A stretch of DNA of 64,000 nt. Source: DATFES01 sp035457725. Lineage in GTDB: Bacteria; Pseudomonadota; Alphaproteobacteria; CACIAM-22H2. The notes below the pieces were generated by a model that did not search any database, had not been told where the DNA came from, and was given only the letters and a program-made list of their open reading frames with translations. A program made the translations under genes and the position numbers. Location of the stretch: the NCBI GenBank assembly GCA_035457725.1, contig DATIBC010000105.1, positions 62,001 through 126,000 on the forward strand. Reading direction: 5' to 3'. Positions 51,085-59,193 of this stretch are shown here, in pieces (within the stretch, counting starts at the first letter, position 1; each line of letters begins with the position of its first letter).

Positions 51085-51735
51085 ATGTCGTCCATCGCTC
51101 CCGACGTCCACCATAAACCGCGCGATCTCTCCGATCGGCTTGCCCTGATCATCGTCAAGGCGATGCGGATACCCGCCGATTGGTTCTTTGCCAAGCGCTA
51201 CGGCCACCGCGCGGTGGTGCTTGAGACGGTCGCCGCGGTTCCGGGGATGGTCGGTGGGGCGCTGCAGCACCTGCGCTGCCTGCGGCGCATGGAACATGAC
51301 CATGGTTGGATCCGCACGCTGCTCGACGAGGCGGAGAACGAACGCATGCATCTGATGACATTCATGCACATCGCGCGACCGTCGCTGGTCGAGCGTTTCG
51401 TCATCGTGGCCGCTCAGGGCATGTTCTACAACCTGTTCTTCCTCGTCTATCTCTTGGCGCCCAAGACGGCACACCGCGTCGTCGGTTATCTCGAGGAAGA
51501 AGCGGTCGTCAGCTACACGAACTATCTCGAACAAATCGGCGCCGGTCGCGCGGCGAATGTCGCGGCGCCGAAACTCGCCATCGACTATTGGAAGCTGCCG
51601 GCCGACGCGCGGCTCAGCGACGTCGTCGTCGCGGTACGCGCTGACGAAGCCCACCATCGCGATGTCAATCACCGATTCGCCGACGCGCTCGCGAGCGGTC
51701 GGCGCGACCTCGGCGCAAGCGAGATCGCTCGTTAG
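51085..51735 (+). CDS. aox: alternative oxidase (AOX) family di-iron quinol oxidase
   Basis: The product is 216 residues from ATG at 51085, with AAGGAGG ten bases ahead. Di-iron ligands of the alternative oxidase are all visible: Glu47 in VVLETVAAVPGM, Glu86 and His89 in ENERMHLM, Glu138 in YLEEEAVVSYT, and the last Glu/His in VRADEAHHRDVNH. Such enzymes pass electrons from ubiquinol to O2 without pumping protons and resist cyanide. They are known in plants, fungi and a limited number of alphaproteobacteria. It lies alone between leuB and a divergent methyltransferase gene. No regulator is adjacent. Confidence 0.9.
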   Translation: MSSIAPDVHHKPRDLSDRLALIIVKAMRIPADWFFAKRYGHRAVVLETVAAVPGMVGGALQHLRCLRRMEHDHGWIRTLLDEAENERMHLMTFMHIARPSLVERFVIVAAQGMFYNLFFLVYLLAPKTAHRVVGYLEEEAVVSYTNYLEQIGAGRAANVAAPKLAIDYWKLPADARLSDVVVAVRADEAHHRDVNHRFADALASGRRDLGASEIAR

Positions 51736-51825
51736 CCAAGCCGAGTCCGCAAACAGGCCGGCAGTCTTGCCTGGAGGAGGCGCGAAACGCCGTGCCGGCC
51801 TTCGAACCGGCGCTGGCGCATCGGA

Positions 51826-52419
51826 TCACGCCGCCTTGGTGTAGCTCCACACCCAGGCCGGCGGGACGTTGAGCACGGCGAGGCCACGCCGTTTGCCCTT
51901 TAGTCCCAACTTCTTTTCCGGCACCGGTGAAACCAGCGAGTAGGTGTACTGCAACACGCGGCCGTGCGGCGGCATGACGGCGAACCATGCGGCGAACATC
52001 TTGCGCTGAACTTCGATCGGCAACGTCACCATCGGTATGCCGGAAATGACGAAAGGAACCTTGCCGACCCATTTGGCTGGCAGCAGATCCGGCAACTTGG
52101 TGGCGTCGCCCTGAATAATGTGGACGTGGGGGAACTGTCGGCGCAGGAAGCCGCAAAGGTCGGGGTCGATTTCGACGACGAACAACCGCTCGGCAGGAAT
52201 GCCCGCCTTGAGCAGGGCCTTGGTCACCGAGCCGGTCCCGGCGCCGAGTTCGACCACCACCTCGTCGGCTTCAAGCGCGACCTGTCGGGCGACGAGTTTG
52301 GCGAGCGCCGGCGAGGAGGGAAGAACTGCCCCGACCTTGAGGGGATGCGCGATCCAGCGCCGGAAAAACAGCAATTCTTCGCCTTCGGGCGAGCTACGAG
52401 CGGCCATACGGGGTTTCAT
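51826..52419 (-). CDS. class I SAM-dependent methyltransferase, PmtA-like phospholipid N-methyltransferase
   Basis: The product is 197 residues from ATG at 52419. The SAM-binding motif I is EVVVELGAGTGSVTKALLKAG, cut here after 20 residues as VVVELGAGTGSVTKALLKAG; motif II is RLFVVEIDPDLCGFL and HIIQGDATKLPDL follows. The start FFRRWIAHPLKVGAVLPSSP and the loop PFVISGIPMVTLP match the small PmtA-like group that methylates phosphatidylethanolamine towards phosphatidylcholine. rRNA methylases of the KsgA type share the fold but are longer. The assignment to phospholipid is probable, not certain. Confidence 0.75.
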   Translation of the reverse strand: MKPRMAARSSPEGEELLFFRRWIAHPLKVGAVLPSSPALAKLVARQVALEADEVVVELGAGTGSVTKALLKAGIPAERLFVVEIDPDLCGFLRRQFPHVHIIQGDATKLPDLLPAKWVGKVPFVISGIPMVTLPIEVQRKMFAAWFAVMPPHGRVLQYTYSLVSPVPEKKLGLKGKRRGLAVLNVPPAWVWSYTKAA

Positions 52420-52673
52420 GCTCTTGATTCCTATTCTTTTTTTCGAGCGAATCGCCGTCGGGCGATGTTGGCCAAGGAATATACATACGTTCGCGCGGAC
52501 GGAACAATGAATCATCGGCAGGGATGGCTTGCAAAGCCGATTTGGGCAGCGTAAGTCACCGCTGCGAGTACCGGGGCGCCTGTCCGGACGCGAGGTCATG
52601 CCAGTTTTCTGATAAACTACGAATCTGCAGGCCGAAGTCCCGCTGGCGGGACAGGGCAAGCAAGGAAAGGACA

Positions 52674-53699
52674 ATGGGCTACAAAGTCGCGGTGATCGGC
52701 GCCACGGGTAACGTGGGCAGAGAGCTGTTGCAGACTCTGATCGACCGCTCGTTTCCGGTCGACGAGGTGGTTGCGCTTGCTTCCGAGCGTTCGGTGGGTA
52801 AAGAGGTCGCATTTGGCGACGACGACACGCTCAAGGTCCGTGACCTCGCCAAATTCGACTTCAAGGGCATCGACATCGCTCTGTCATCCCCGGGCGCCAA
52901 GGTCTCCGCGCTGCACACCCCGCGCGCTGCCAAGGCGGGCTGCGTGGTGATCGACAACACGTCCCATTTCCGTATGGATCCCGACGTGCCGCTGATCGTG
53001 CCCGAGGTCAACCCCGAGGCGATCGCAAAATTCGCCAAGCGCAACATCATCGCCAACCCCAATTGCTCGACGATCCAGATGGTGGTGGCGTTGAAGCCGC
53101 TGCACGATCTGGCGCGCATTAGGCGTGTCGTCGTCTCGACGTACCAATCGGTCTCGGGCGCCGGCCGCGAGGCGATGGACGAGCTGTTCGAGCAGACGCG
53201 CGCCATCTACATGAACGCGCCGGTCGAGCGGAAGAAGTTCTCGAAGCAGATCGCCTTCAACGTCATTCCGCACATCGACATGTTCATGGACGATGGCTTC
53301 ACCAAGGAAGAATGGAAGATGCGGGTCGAGACCAAGAAGATCCTCGACCCCGACATCGACGTGGTGGCGCAATGCGTGCGCGTTCCAGTGTTCATCGGCC
53401 ACGCCGAATCGGTGTTCGTCGAGTTCGAGACGCCGGTCAGCGAGACGCGGGCGCGCGCGGCGCTCCGCAGTGCGCCGGGTGTGGCGGTCGTCGACCATCG
53501 TGCCGACGAGGGATACGTGACGCCGGTCGAAGGTGCGGGCGAAGACAAGGTCTATGTCAGCCGGCTCCGCCAGGACCCGACCGTCGCCAATGGTCTGGTC
53601 TTCTGGTGCGTCGCCGACAATCTGCGCAAAGGCGCGGCGCTGAACGCGGTGCAGATCGCCGAAGAGCTGGTCAAAGCGCACATGCGCAAGGCCGCGTGA
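52674..53699 (+). CDS. asd: aspartate-semialdehyde dehydrogenase
   Basis: The product is 341 residues. It begins YKVAVIGATGNVGRELLQTL and has ALSSPGAKVSALHTPRAAKAG, the catalytic Cys in IIANPNCSTIQMVVALKPL, then SVSGAGREAMDEL and the active-site RVPVFIGHAESVFVEFE. It makes aspartate semialdehyde for lysine, methionine and threonine and for diaminopimelate, linking it to dapF. An AAGGAAAGG site lies five bases before the ATG. The 254-base gap before it (52420-52673) holds only a 6-bp hairpin (ATCGCC-GTCG-GGCGAT, 52451-52466) and AT-rich promoter-like sequence. Confidence 0.97.
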   Translation: MGYKVAVIGATGNVGRELLQTLIDRSFPVDEVVALASERSVGKEVAFGDDDTLKVRDLAKFDFKGIDIALSSPGAKVSALHTPRAAKAGCVVIDNTSHFRMDPDVPLIVPEVNPEAIAKFAKRNIIANPNCSTIQMVVALKPLHDLARIRRVVVSTYQSVSGAGREAMDELFEQTRAIYMNAPVERKKFSKQIAFNVIPHIDMFMDDGFTKEEWKMRVETKKILDPDIDVVAQCVRVPVFIGHAESVFVEFETPVSETRARAALRSAPGVAVVDHRADEGYVTPVEGAGEDKVYVSRLRQDPTVANGLVFWCVADNLRKGAALNAVQIAEELVKAHMRKAA

Positions 53700-53746
53700 C
53701 TGGACATTTCGGTGCGAAGCCTCGGTATCGGCGAAGGGGGTCGGTC

Positions 53747-54589
53747 GTGGATTTGACGCCAGGGGCTAGTCGGCGGCGGCGCGCGTCGGCGCGCCGCCCG
53801 CGGTTCGCGCAGCTATTGGGCGGGTTCGGCGCCGCGTTTCTGCTTTGGGGCTCGCCGCCCGCCACAGCGGATGACGCCGGGAGCGCGCCATTCGCCGCCG
53901 AGGCTTGGCGCTGCGAGGTTCCGGCGCATCTTCTGGAGAGCCCTTTCGCCCTGTCGCGCGTCGCCCACCGCGTATCGCTCGCCGAGCCGCTCAAGGTCGT
54001 GACAATCGGCTCGTCATCGACCTCGGGCGCCGGGGCCAGTTCGCCGTCGGCGACCTATCCCGCCCGCCTTCGAGCTGAACTTGCCCGGCTGTTTCCGGGT
54101 TCGCCGATCACCGTCGTCAACAAGGGGGTTGGCGGCGAAACCGCCCGCCAGATGCTCGCCCGCTTCCAGCGCGACGTCGTCGAGCAGAATCCCGACCTGG
54201 CGATCTGGCAGACCGGCACCAACAGCGCGCTTAAGCGCGGCTCGTACCAAGAGCTTGTCGATAGCCTTGCCGCCGGAATCGCCATCGCCCGCCGGGCCAA
54301 TATCGACATCTTGCTGATGGGTCCCCAGAAAGCGCCGGCGTTCGACGCGGTTCCGAGCCATGGCACGCTGGTCGGCGGGTTGGCGGCGATCGCCGAAACG
54401 AACGGCGTCCCGTTCTTCAATCGCTACGAGGTTATGCGGCACTGGCACGCGTCCGGCCAGATCGCGCTGGGCGCGGCGATCAATCGCGACGGGCTGCATA
54501 TGACCGACCAGGGGTATTACTGCATCGGCCGCTTGCTTGGGCGGATGATTGCCAATCTCGCGGGAGAAAAACTCGCGGTCCGCCGCTGA
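53747..54589 (+). CDS. exported SGNH/GDSL-type hydrolase
   Basis: The product is 280 residues from GTG at 53747, with GAAGGGGG upstream. A basic head and hydrophobic stretch (FAQLLGGFGAAFLLWGSPPA) form a signal sequence. The SGNH blocks are complete: Ser in VTIGSSSTSGAGAS, Gly in NKGVGGETARQ, Asn in WQTGTNSALKRG, and the Asp/His dyad in NRDGLHMTDQGYY. It should be a periplasmic esterase or acyl-transfer enzyme on glycans. It converges with a related but degenerate SGNH protein, 16 bases between stops, and an OpgC gene lies beyond. A link to periplasmic glucan acylation is inference. Confidence 0.88.
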   Translation: MDLTPGASRRRRASARRPRFAQLLGGFGAAFLLWGSPPATADDAGSAPFAAEAWRCEVPAHLLESPFALSRVAHRVSLAEPLKVVTIGSSSTSGAGASSPSATYPARLRAELARLFPGSPITVVNKGVGGETARQMLARFQRDVVEQNPDLAIWQTGTNSALKRGSYQELVDSLAAGIAIARRANIDILLMGPQKAPAFDAVPSHGTLVGGLAAIAETNGVPFFNRYEVMRHWHASGQIALGAAINRDGLHMTDQGYYCIGRLLGRMIANLAGEKLAVRR

Positions 54590-54605
54590 AGGCGCGCCGA
54601 TCGTC

Positions 54606-55382
54606 TCAGCGGTTGAGCGAAGCCGCGATCACGTCGGCGAGAAACGAGGCGATGCAGGCATAGACTCGGTCGGCCAGCGCGATCGATTCCGCGCCCTGCT
54701 TGTCGGAGAAATCGACGTGCTCGTCTTCGACCCACTCGCGCATCACCGCATGGCGGGCGAAGACATAGACATTGCGAATCAGCCCGGCCTGGCTCATCGC
54801 CTCAACGTAAGGATCAAAATTGATCACCCGCGCGGTCGGGCGGGCGTATTGCATATCCATCAAAATCACGTCGACGCCGCGCTGCGTCAGGCGGTCGATA
54901 CCCTCGAGCAGGCCGTCCGACAGCAGGTCCGGGTCGACCGCTCGCACCGCCTCGCTCGTGCCCGCCTCCCAGATCACAAGGTCGGGCCGTTCGGCCTCGA
55001 CATCCGCCGTCATGCGATCGATCATTTGCCGGACCGATTGGCGCGGCAGGGCCTTGTTCAAGATCGATACCTCGATCTCGGGCAGGCGCCGCGCCAACTC
55101 GCTTTGCAGCCGCGCCGGCCACGCCGCGGCGGCGCCGCTGCCTCCGGTTCCGACGGTGCTCGACGAGCCGAGCGCGACGACGCGCAGCCGACGCGCCTGT
55201 TTGACCCGCTTGGCGGCGTGCGGCAGATAGGCTTGGTCATCCTCGAGCCAGACCGGCTTGTGGCAGGATTCGTCGAGATTCTTGTCGGCGCGAGCGACGT
55301 TGCCCGGCGCGGCGAACGTTAGTGCGGCGAGCGCGAGGGCGATGGCCGCCAATCCCGTCGACATGCTTCTAGATGGCATCAT
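54606..55382 (-). CDS. exported SGNH-fold protein with degenerate active site
   Basis: The product is 258 residues with a signal peptide (MMPSRSMSTGLAAIALALAA, cleaved near NVARA). Block I VALGSSSTVGTG keeps the Ser. The other catalytic blocks differ from the neighbouring active-looking paralogue: NKGVGGET is NKALPRQS here, GTNS is GTSE, and DGLHMTD is ESIALAD, so block II Gly, block III Asn and the Asp/His dyad all appear lost. The fold should remain. Its start overlaps the opgC stop (ATGA, 55379-55382), so the two are coupled. It may be a binding or scaffold partner of the OpgC protein rather than an enzyme. Confidence 0.85.
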   Translation of the reverse strand: MMPSRSMSTGLAAIALALAALTFAAPGNVARADKNLDESCHKPVWLEDDQAYLPHAAKRVKQARRLRVVALGSSSTVGTGGSGAAAAWPARLQSELARRLPEIEVSILNKALPRQSVRQMIDRMTADVEAERPDLVIWEAGTSEAVRAVDPDLLSDGLLEGIDRLTQRGVDVILMDMQYARPTARVINFDPYVEAMSQAGLIRNVYVFARHAVMREWVEDEHVDFSDKQGAESIALADRVYACIASFLADVIAASLNR

Positions 55383-56542
55383 TTCCCCCCTTGGGCGGAT
55401 TGGCCCGGCGCCGAAGCGCCGATTCTCCCGCTCGGGCGCGCTCCGGGCCGAGTCTTGGACCAGTCGAGAATGCGCGCCAGCAGGTACATCAGGACGACGC
55501 CGGCCGCGGTGACGGAAAGCTGGATCACGAATGAATGGTTAACCTCGGTCAGCGCCACATGCGCCGCGTAGGACAGGAAGATCCCGAGGCAAAACACCGC
55601 CAGCGATTGTCGGCCGCATACGACAACCGGCTTCGACCAACGCCACGCCAGGAAGCGCGAATCGCGGCGCACCAGAGTCGCGACGACATGGGCAAGGGCG
55701 AGGAAATTGATCAGGCGCAGCGGCCCGAGACCGGTCTTGTCGCCGATCGCGCGCGTGAAGGCGACGATTTCGGCGGGGGAACGATCGAGGAGGTAGAGAA
55801 TCGTCAGCGGCACGCGAACCGCGACGCAAAGCGCCAAGATCGCGCATGACGCGGCGAATACGTCGCGGCGGGCGAGAAAGGCGACACCACCGTCGAGCGA
55901 GGCGCGGCCGAGGATCGCGCCAGCCAGGAACAATAGCTGCCAGGCCAACGGATTGAAGAACCAAACGCCGGCCGGATACGTCGATGGATTGAACCGGAAA
56001 ACCTGCGTCGCCACGTAGATCGCCGCCGAGGCGATCAACACCGTTCGCGGCTGGCGCGCGATGAGCGGCAACAGCACGGCCAACGTCGCCAGCAGGACGA
56101 TATACAGCGGCAGTATGTTCATGAACGCCGGCTGGAACGACAAGCTGAGCGCGCGGATTACCGCGATGTGGGGTTCGGCAAGAAACGCTACGACCCCCAT
56201 TTCCTCGGCGAACATCTGGTTGTTGGTGCGTTCGGCCGTCCACGACACCTGCGCGGTGAAAATGATGAACACGAAGATGTGCGCGACGTAGAGCGACCAA
56301 CACCGGCGCAACACCTGGACCGCGGCGAAGAGCGGGCCGTGCTTGCGCTCGAGCCCGCCGAAAACCACCGCCGCGGTGTAGCCGGAGATGAATACGAACA
56401 CCTCGGCCGCGTCGGAGAAGACGACGTTGCCCAGCGTCGTGTAAGCCAGAAGGTTGTCCGGGATGTGGTCGACGAAGATGAATATCAGCGCCAGGCCGCG
56501 GAAGAAATCGAGACGAACGTCGCGACCTTCGCCGCTCATCAT
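55379..56542 (-). CDS. opgC: OpgC-family membrane acyltransferase-like protein
   Basis: The product is 387 residues with about ten membrane helices. The start RDVRLDFFRGLALIFIFVDH and the following FSDAAEVFVFISGYTAAVVFG match OpgC proteins, which succinylate periplasmic glucans in proteobacteria and belong to the acyltransferase-3-like superfamily. Family members carry a conserved His in VDHIP, seen here. It likely modifies a periplasmic or surface glycan. The downstream SGNH-fold gene overlaps it by four bases. No opgGH glucan synthesis genes are in the window. Confidence 0.87.
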   Translation of the reverse strand: MMSGEGRDVRLDFFRGLALIFIFVDHIPDNLLAYTTLGNVVFSDAAEVFVFISGYTAAVVFGGLERKHGPLFAAVQVLRRCWSLYVAHIFVFIIFTAQVSWTAERTNNQMFAEEMGVVAFLAEPHIAVIRALSLSFQPAFMNILPLYIVLLATLAVLLPLIARQPRTVLIASAAIYVATQVFRFNPSTYPAGVWFFNPLAWQLLFLAGAILGRASLDGGVAFLARRDVFAASCAILALCVAVRVPLTILYLLDRSPAEIVAFTRAIGDKTGLGPLRLINFLALAHVVATLVRRDSRFLAWRWSKPVVVCGRQSLAVFCLGIFLSYAAHVALTEVNHSFVIQLSVTAAGVVLMYLLARILDWSKTRPGARPSGRIGASAPGQSAQGGK

Positions 56543-56552
56543 CGCCGTCCGT

Positions 56553-57179
56553 TCACAACCTCAGCGCCGAAAGATCCCACAGCACCGCGCCGGCGAAGGC
56601 CAGGATAAGCACTCCGGCGGCCCGGTTGGCCCAGAGCAATCCGTGCTCGTTGAACCGGCCATGGAACATTCCGACCAACCCGGTAAGCAGCAGCCACCAT
56701 GCGAGCGATCCCAAGAAGACGCCGAGGATCAGCAGGCTGTCGTCGAACGTGACGCCGTCGCCGCTGTCGATCCCAAGCGTGGCAAATATGAACAGGAACG
56801 ACAAGATCGTGATCGGATTGGTGAGGGTAAGAAACAACGTCGAGGTGAAATCGCCGAGCAGGCTTGCAGGGTCTTTGCCGGCGGCGACGGTCGGCGGTCC
56901 GGCGAGCAACGTGCGCACGCCGAGCACGACCAGCAAGATCGCACCCACGAGGCCGATCCAGAACCGTTCGTGGAGAAGCAGGCTGGTGACGAACGCCAGA
57001 CCAAAGGCGGCGATGGCGCCGTAAAACGTGTCGGCAACCGCGGCCCCCAACCCCGAGACGATGCCAGCGAGCCGGCCATGAACGAGCGTGCGACGCACGC
57101 ACAGCACGTTGATCGGACCGACGGGGGCGGCGATCAAGAATCCGACCAGCATCCCCTTGAATAGGATCAGGCCATGCAT
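56553..57179 (-). CDS. LysE-family translocator
   Basis: The product is 208 residues with six membrane helices. The N-terminus FKGMLVGFLIAAPVGPINVLCVRRTL contains the APVGP motif of LysE/RhtB exporters, and TLFLTLTNPITILSFLFIFA is the second signature. It should export an amino acid or similar solute from the cytosol. The gene is ten bases upstream of opgC on the same strand, so it may be transcribed with the OpgC unit. The cargo is unknown. Confidence 0.9.
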   Translation of the reverse strand: MHGLILFKGMLVGFLIAAPVGPINVLCVRRTLVHGRLAGIVSGLGAAVADTFYGAIAAFGLAFVTSLLLHERFWIGLVGAILLVVLGVRTLLAGPPTVAAGKDPASLLGDFTSTLFLTLTNPITILSFLFIFATLGIDSGDGVTFDDSLLILGVFLGSLAWWLLLTGLVGMFHGRFNEHGLLWANRAAGVLILAFAGAVLWDLSALRL

Positions 57180-57263
57180 GCCGCCCTATCATCTCCCAAC
57201 AGCCTGTCAAACCGGCACTTTTACCGTGAAGCGCCGGATTCGACCAAGCGGCATGTCGCTGTC

Positions 57264-58124
57264 TCAGGCGGCCGGCTCGAGCGGGAACAACCGGGTCGGC
57301 GCGGTCAACTCATCCTGCGTCTCGATAAGCAGTAGATCGGTTGCGCCAGCGTGCGCGGTATGCGCGATGACGTGGTGCACGGCAGAAACGGCGCGCTGCA
57401 CGGCCGAGGCCAGGTCCGGCTGGCGCAAATACCAGCCCAAGAACAAGGCCGAAAAGACGTCGCCGGCGCCGAAGGCGGGGTGATCGATAAGCGGGGTCGT
57501 CATTTGCCAGGCCGCGTCGCGGCCGACCGCGAGGATCGTGAGGCGGTCGACCGGCATATCGGCAAGGCGCAGTCCGGTCGCAACGATCATCCGACGCGAG
57601 CGATCGGCCCCTTTCTCGTGCAGCGCGCGCGTGGCCGCGAGAGCCTCGGCGCGCGTATCGACCCTACGCTGCGTTAGGTAAGCAAGCTCGAACTGGTTGG
57701 GTGTCAGAATATCGGCCGCCGGCGCCGCGATGTCGCGGATGAACTCCGGGATCCCTTCGCGCACGAAGATTCGTCCGCGGTCGCCGATCACCGGATCGAG
57801 CAGCCAAATCGCCTGTCGATTGGCTTGGCGGGCCTGCCGCACCGCGTCGAGCAGGATCGCCCCCTGATCGGCTGCGCCGAGATACCCCGACAGGACCGCC
57901 GCGCAATCGGCGAAAATCCCGAGTTCGCCGAGACCGGCGAGGAGTTCCGCCATCTCCGCCCATGCCGAAGGGCCGCCGCGCACCGGCCCTCGGCCGGGGT
58001 GGTTGGAAAAACGCACCGTGTCGATCGGCCAGACGGCGTGGCCCAATCGTTGCAGGACAAACGCCGCCGCGCGGTTGCCGACGTGGCCGCAAGCGACCGC
58101 GGATTGGATGGAGAGAACATTCAT
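57264..58124 (-). CDS. pdxY: pyridoxal kinase PdxY
   Basis: The product is 286 residues starting MNVLSIQSAVACGHVGNRAA, the PdxY start, followed by WPIDTVRFSNHPGRG. The C-terminal ADILTPNQFELAYLTQRRV and the catalytic segment HPAFGAGDVFSALFLGWYL complete the ribokinase fold. PdxY phosphorylates pyridoxal in vitamin B6 salvage. ATG 58124 fits the family start, though GGAG abuts it directly; an in-frame TTG at 58133 is an alternative. It is divergent from the lyase gene (125 bases). Confidence 0.92.
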   Translation of the reverse strand: MNVLSIQSAVACGHVGNRAAAFVLQRLGHAVWPIDTVRFSNHPGRGPVRGGPSAWAEMAELLAGLGELGIFADCAAVLSGYLGAADQGAILLDAVRQARQANRQAIWLLDPVIGDRGRIFVREGIPEFIRDIAAPAADILTPNQFELAYLTQRRVDTRAEALAATRALHEKGADRSRRMIVATGLRLADMPVDRLTILAVGRDAAWQMTTPLIDHPAFGAGDVFSALFLGWYLRQPDLASAVQRAVSAVHHVIAHTAHAGATDLLLIETQDELTAPTRLFPLEPAA

Positions 58125-58249
58125 CTCCGGCAAGGCTTACCGCACGGGGCGCGGCTGCGGAAGACGCCGTGCGCCGGCGGCTTGCGCCGCGCCATCTTCT
58201 TCCCTATTGCTTCGGCCAATTGATTACGCCCGCCGAGAAGGAGAGATGC

Positions 58250-59128
58250 ATGCCGCACGCCAAGGCCCGCCCGCGCCGCAGCGCCCTGTATGTGCCGGGC
58301 AGCAACCAGCGTGCCCTCGATAAGGCGCGAACGCTCGACGCCGATGTGTTGCTTTTCGATCTTGAGGATGGGGTCGCGCCGGATCAGAAAGAGGCGGCGC
58401 GCGCCAATATCGCAAATGCATTGATGGCTGGCGGCTACCGCGCCGAAACCGTGATCAGGGTTAACACGCCAACGACGCGGCAAGGCGCGGGCGACATCAA
58501 GGCGGCCGCGCGCTCGGGCGCCGACGCCGTGCTGCTGCCGAAGGTCGAGACCGCGAAGGAGGTCCGCGACGCGGCGCTCCGCCTCGCCGCTGCCGGTGCG
58601 CCGGATTCGATGATGATTTGGTGCATGATCGAGACGCCGCTCGGCGTGCTCCGGGCGCAGGACATCGCCTTTTCGAGCCCGCATCTCGCCTGCCTGGTCA
58701 TGGGCACCTCGGATCTCGCCAAGGATCTGCGCGCGCGGCACACCGTCGACCGCCAGCCGGTGTTGGTTTCGCTCAGCTTGTGCGTGCTAGCGGCTCGCGC
58801 GGCCGGCATCGCCATTCTCGACGGCGTTCATCTCGATCTCGACGACGACGCCGGGTTTCTGGCCGCCTGCCGGCAGGGGGCCGAGCTCGGCTTCGACGGC
58901 AAGACGCTGATCCACCCCAAAACGATCGCCGCTGCCAACACCGCTTTCAGCCCGACCGAGGCGGAAATCGCTTGGTCGAAACGAATCATCGCCGCCCATG
59001 GCGATGCGGTGATGAAGGGTCACGGCGTCGCCGTCGTCGATGGCAAGCTGATCGAGAACTTGCACGTCGAGAGCGCCAAACGCACGGTGGCGCTGGCCGA
59101 GGCAATCGCCGCGCGCGCCCGCGCGTGA
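58250..59128 (+). CDS. HpcH/HpaI-family CoA-ester lyase (malyl-/beta-methylmalyl-CoA or citramalyl-CoA lyase)
   Basis: The product is 292 residues from ATG at 58250, with GAAGGAGAG upstream. The CitE/Mcl fold shows RSALYVPGSNQRALDKA, VLLFDLEDGVAPDQKEAAR, VIRVNTP, DAVLLPKVETAKEV, IWCMIETPLGVL and GFDGKTLIHPKTI. The Glu/Asp in LEDGV and IET bind Mg2+. Relatives cleave malyl-CoA, beta-methylmalyl-CoA or citramalyl-CoA to acetyl- or propionyl-CoA plus an oxo acid. The adjacent MaoC-type dehydratase makes an ethylmalonyl-CoA pathway role most likely. It is shorter than Rhodobacter Mcl1. Confidence 0.88.
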   Translation: MPHAKARPRRSALYVPGSNQRALDKARTLDADVLLFDLEDGVAPDQKEAARANIANALMAGGYRAETVIRVNTPTTRQGAGDIKAAARSGADAVLLPKVETAKEVRDAALRLAAAGAPDSMMIWCMIETPLGVLRAQDIAFSSPHLACLVMGTSDLAKDLRARHTVDRQPVLVSLSLCVLAARAAGIAILDGVHLDLDDDAGFLAACRQGAELGFDGKTLIHPKTIAAANTAFSPTEAEIAWSKRIIAAHGDAVMKGHGVAVVDGKLIENLHVESAKRTVALAEAIAARARA

Positions 59129-59193
59129 GTCAGGGCGACTTGGCGCATGCCCAATGTCCGCCTGGCCGCGAAGCGCCGTCGGCGGCGACGCCA

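Noticed and set aside
52451..52466. Hairpin ATCGCC-GTCG-GGCGAT as a terminator
   Set aside because: The stem is only 6 bp, has no T-run on either strand and lies between divergent genes.
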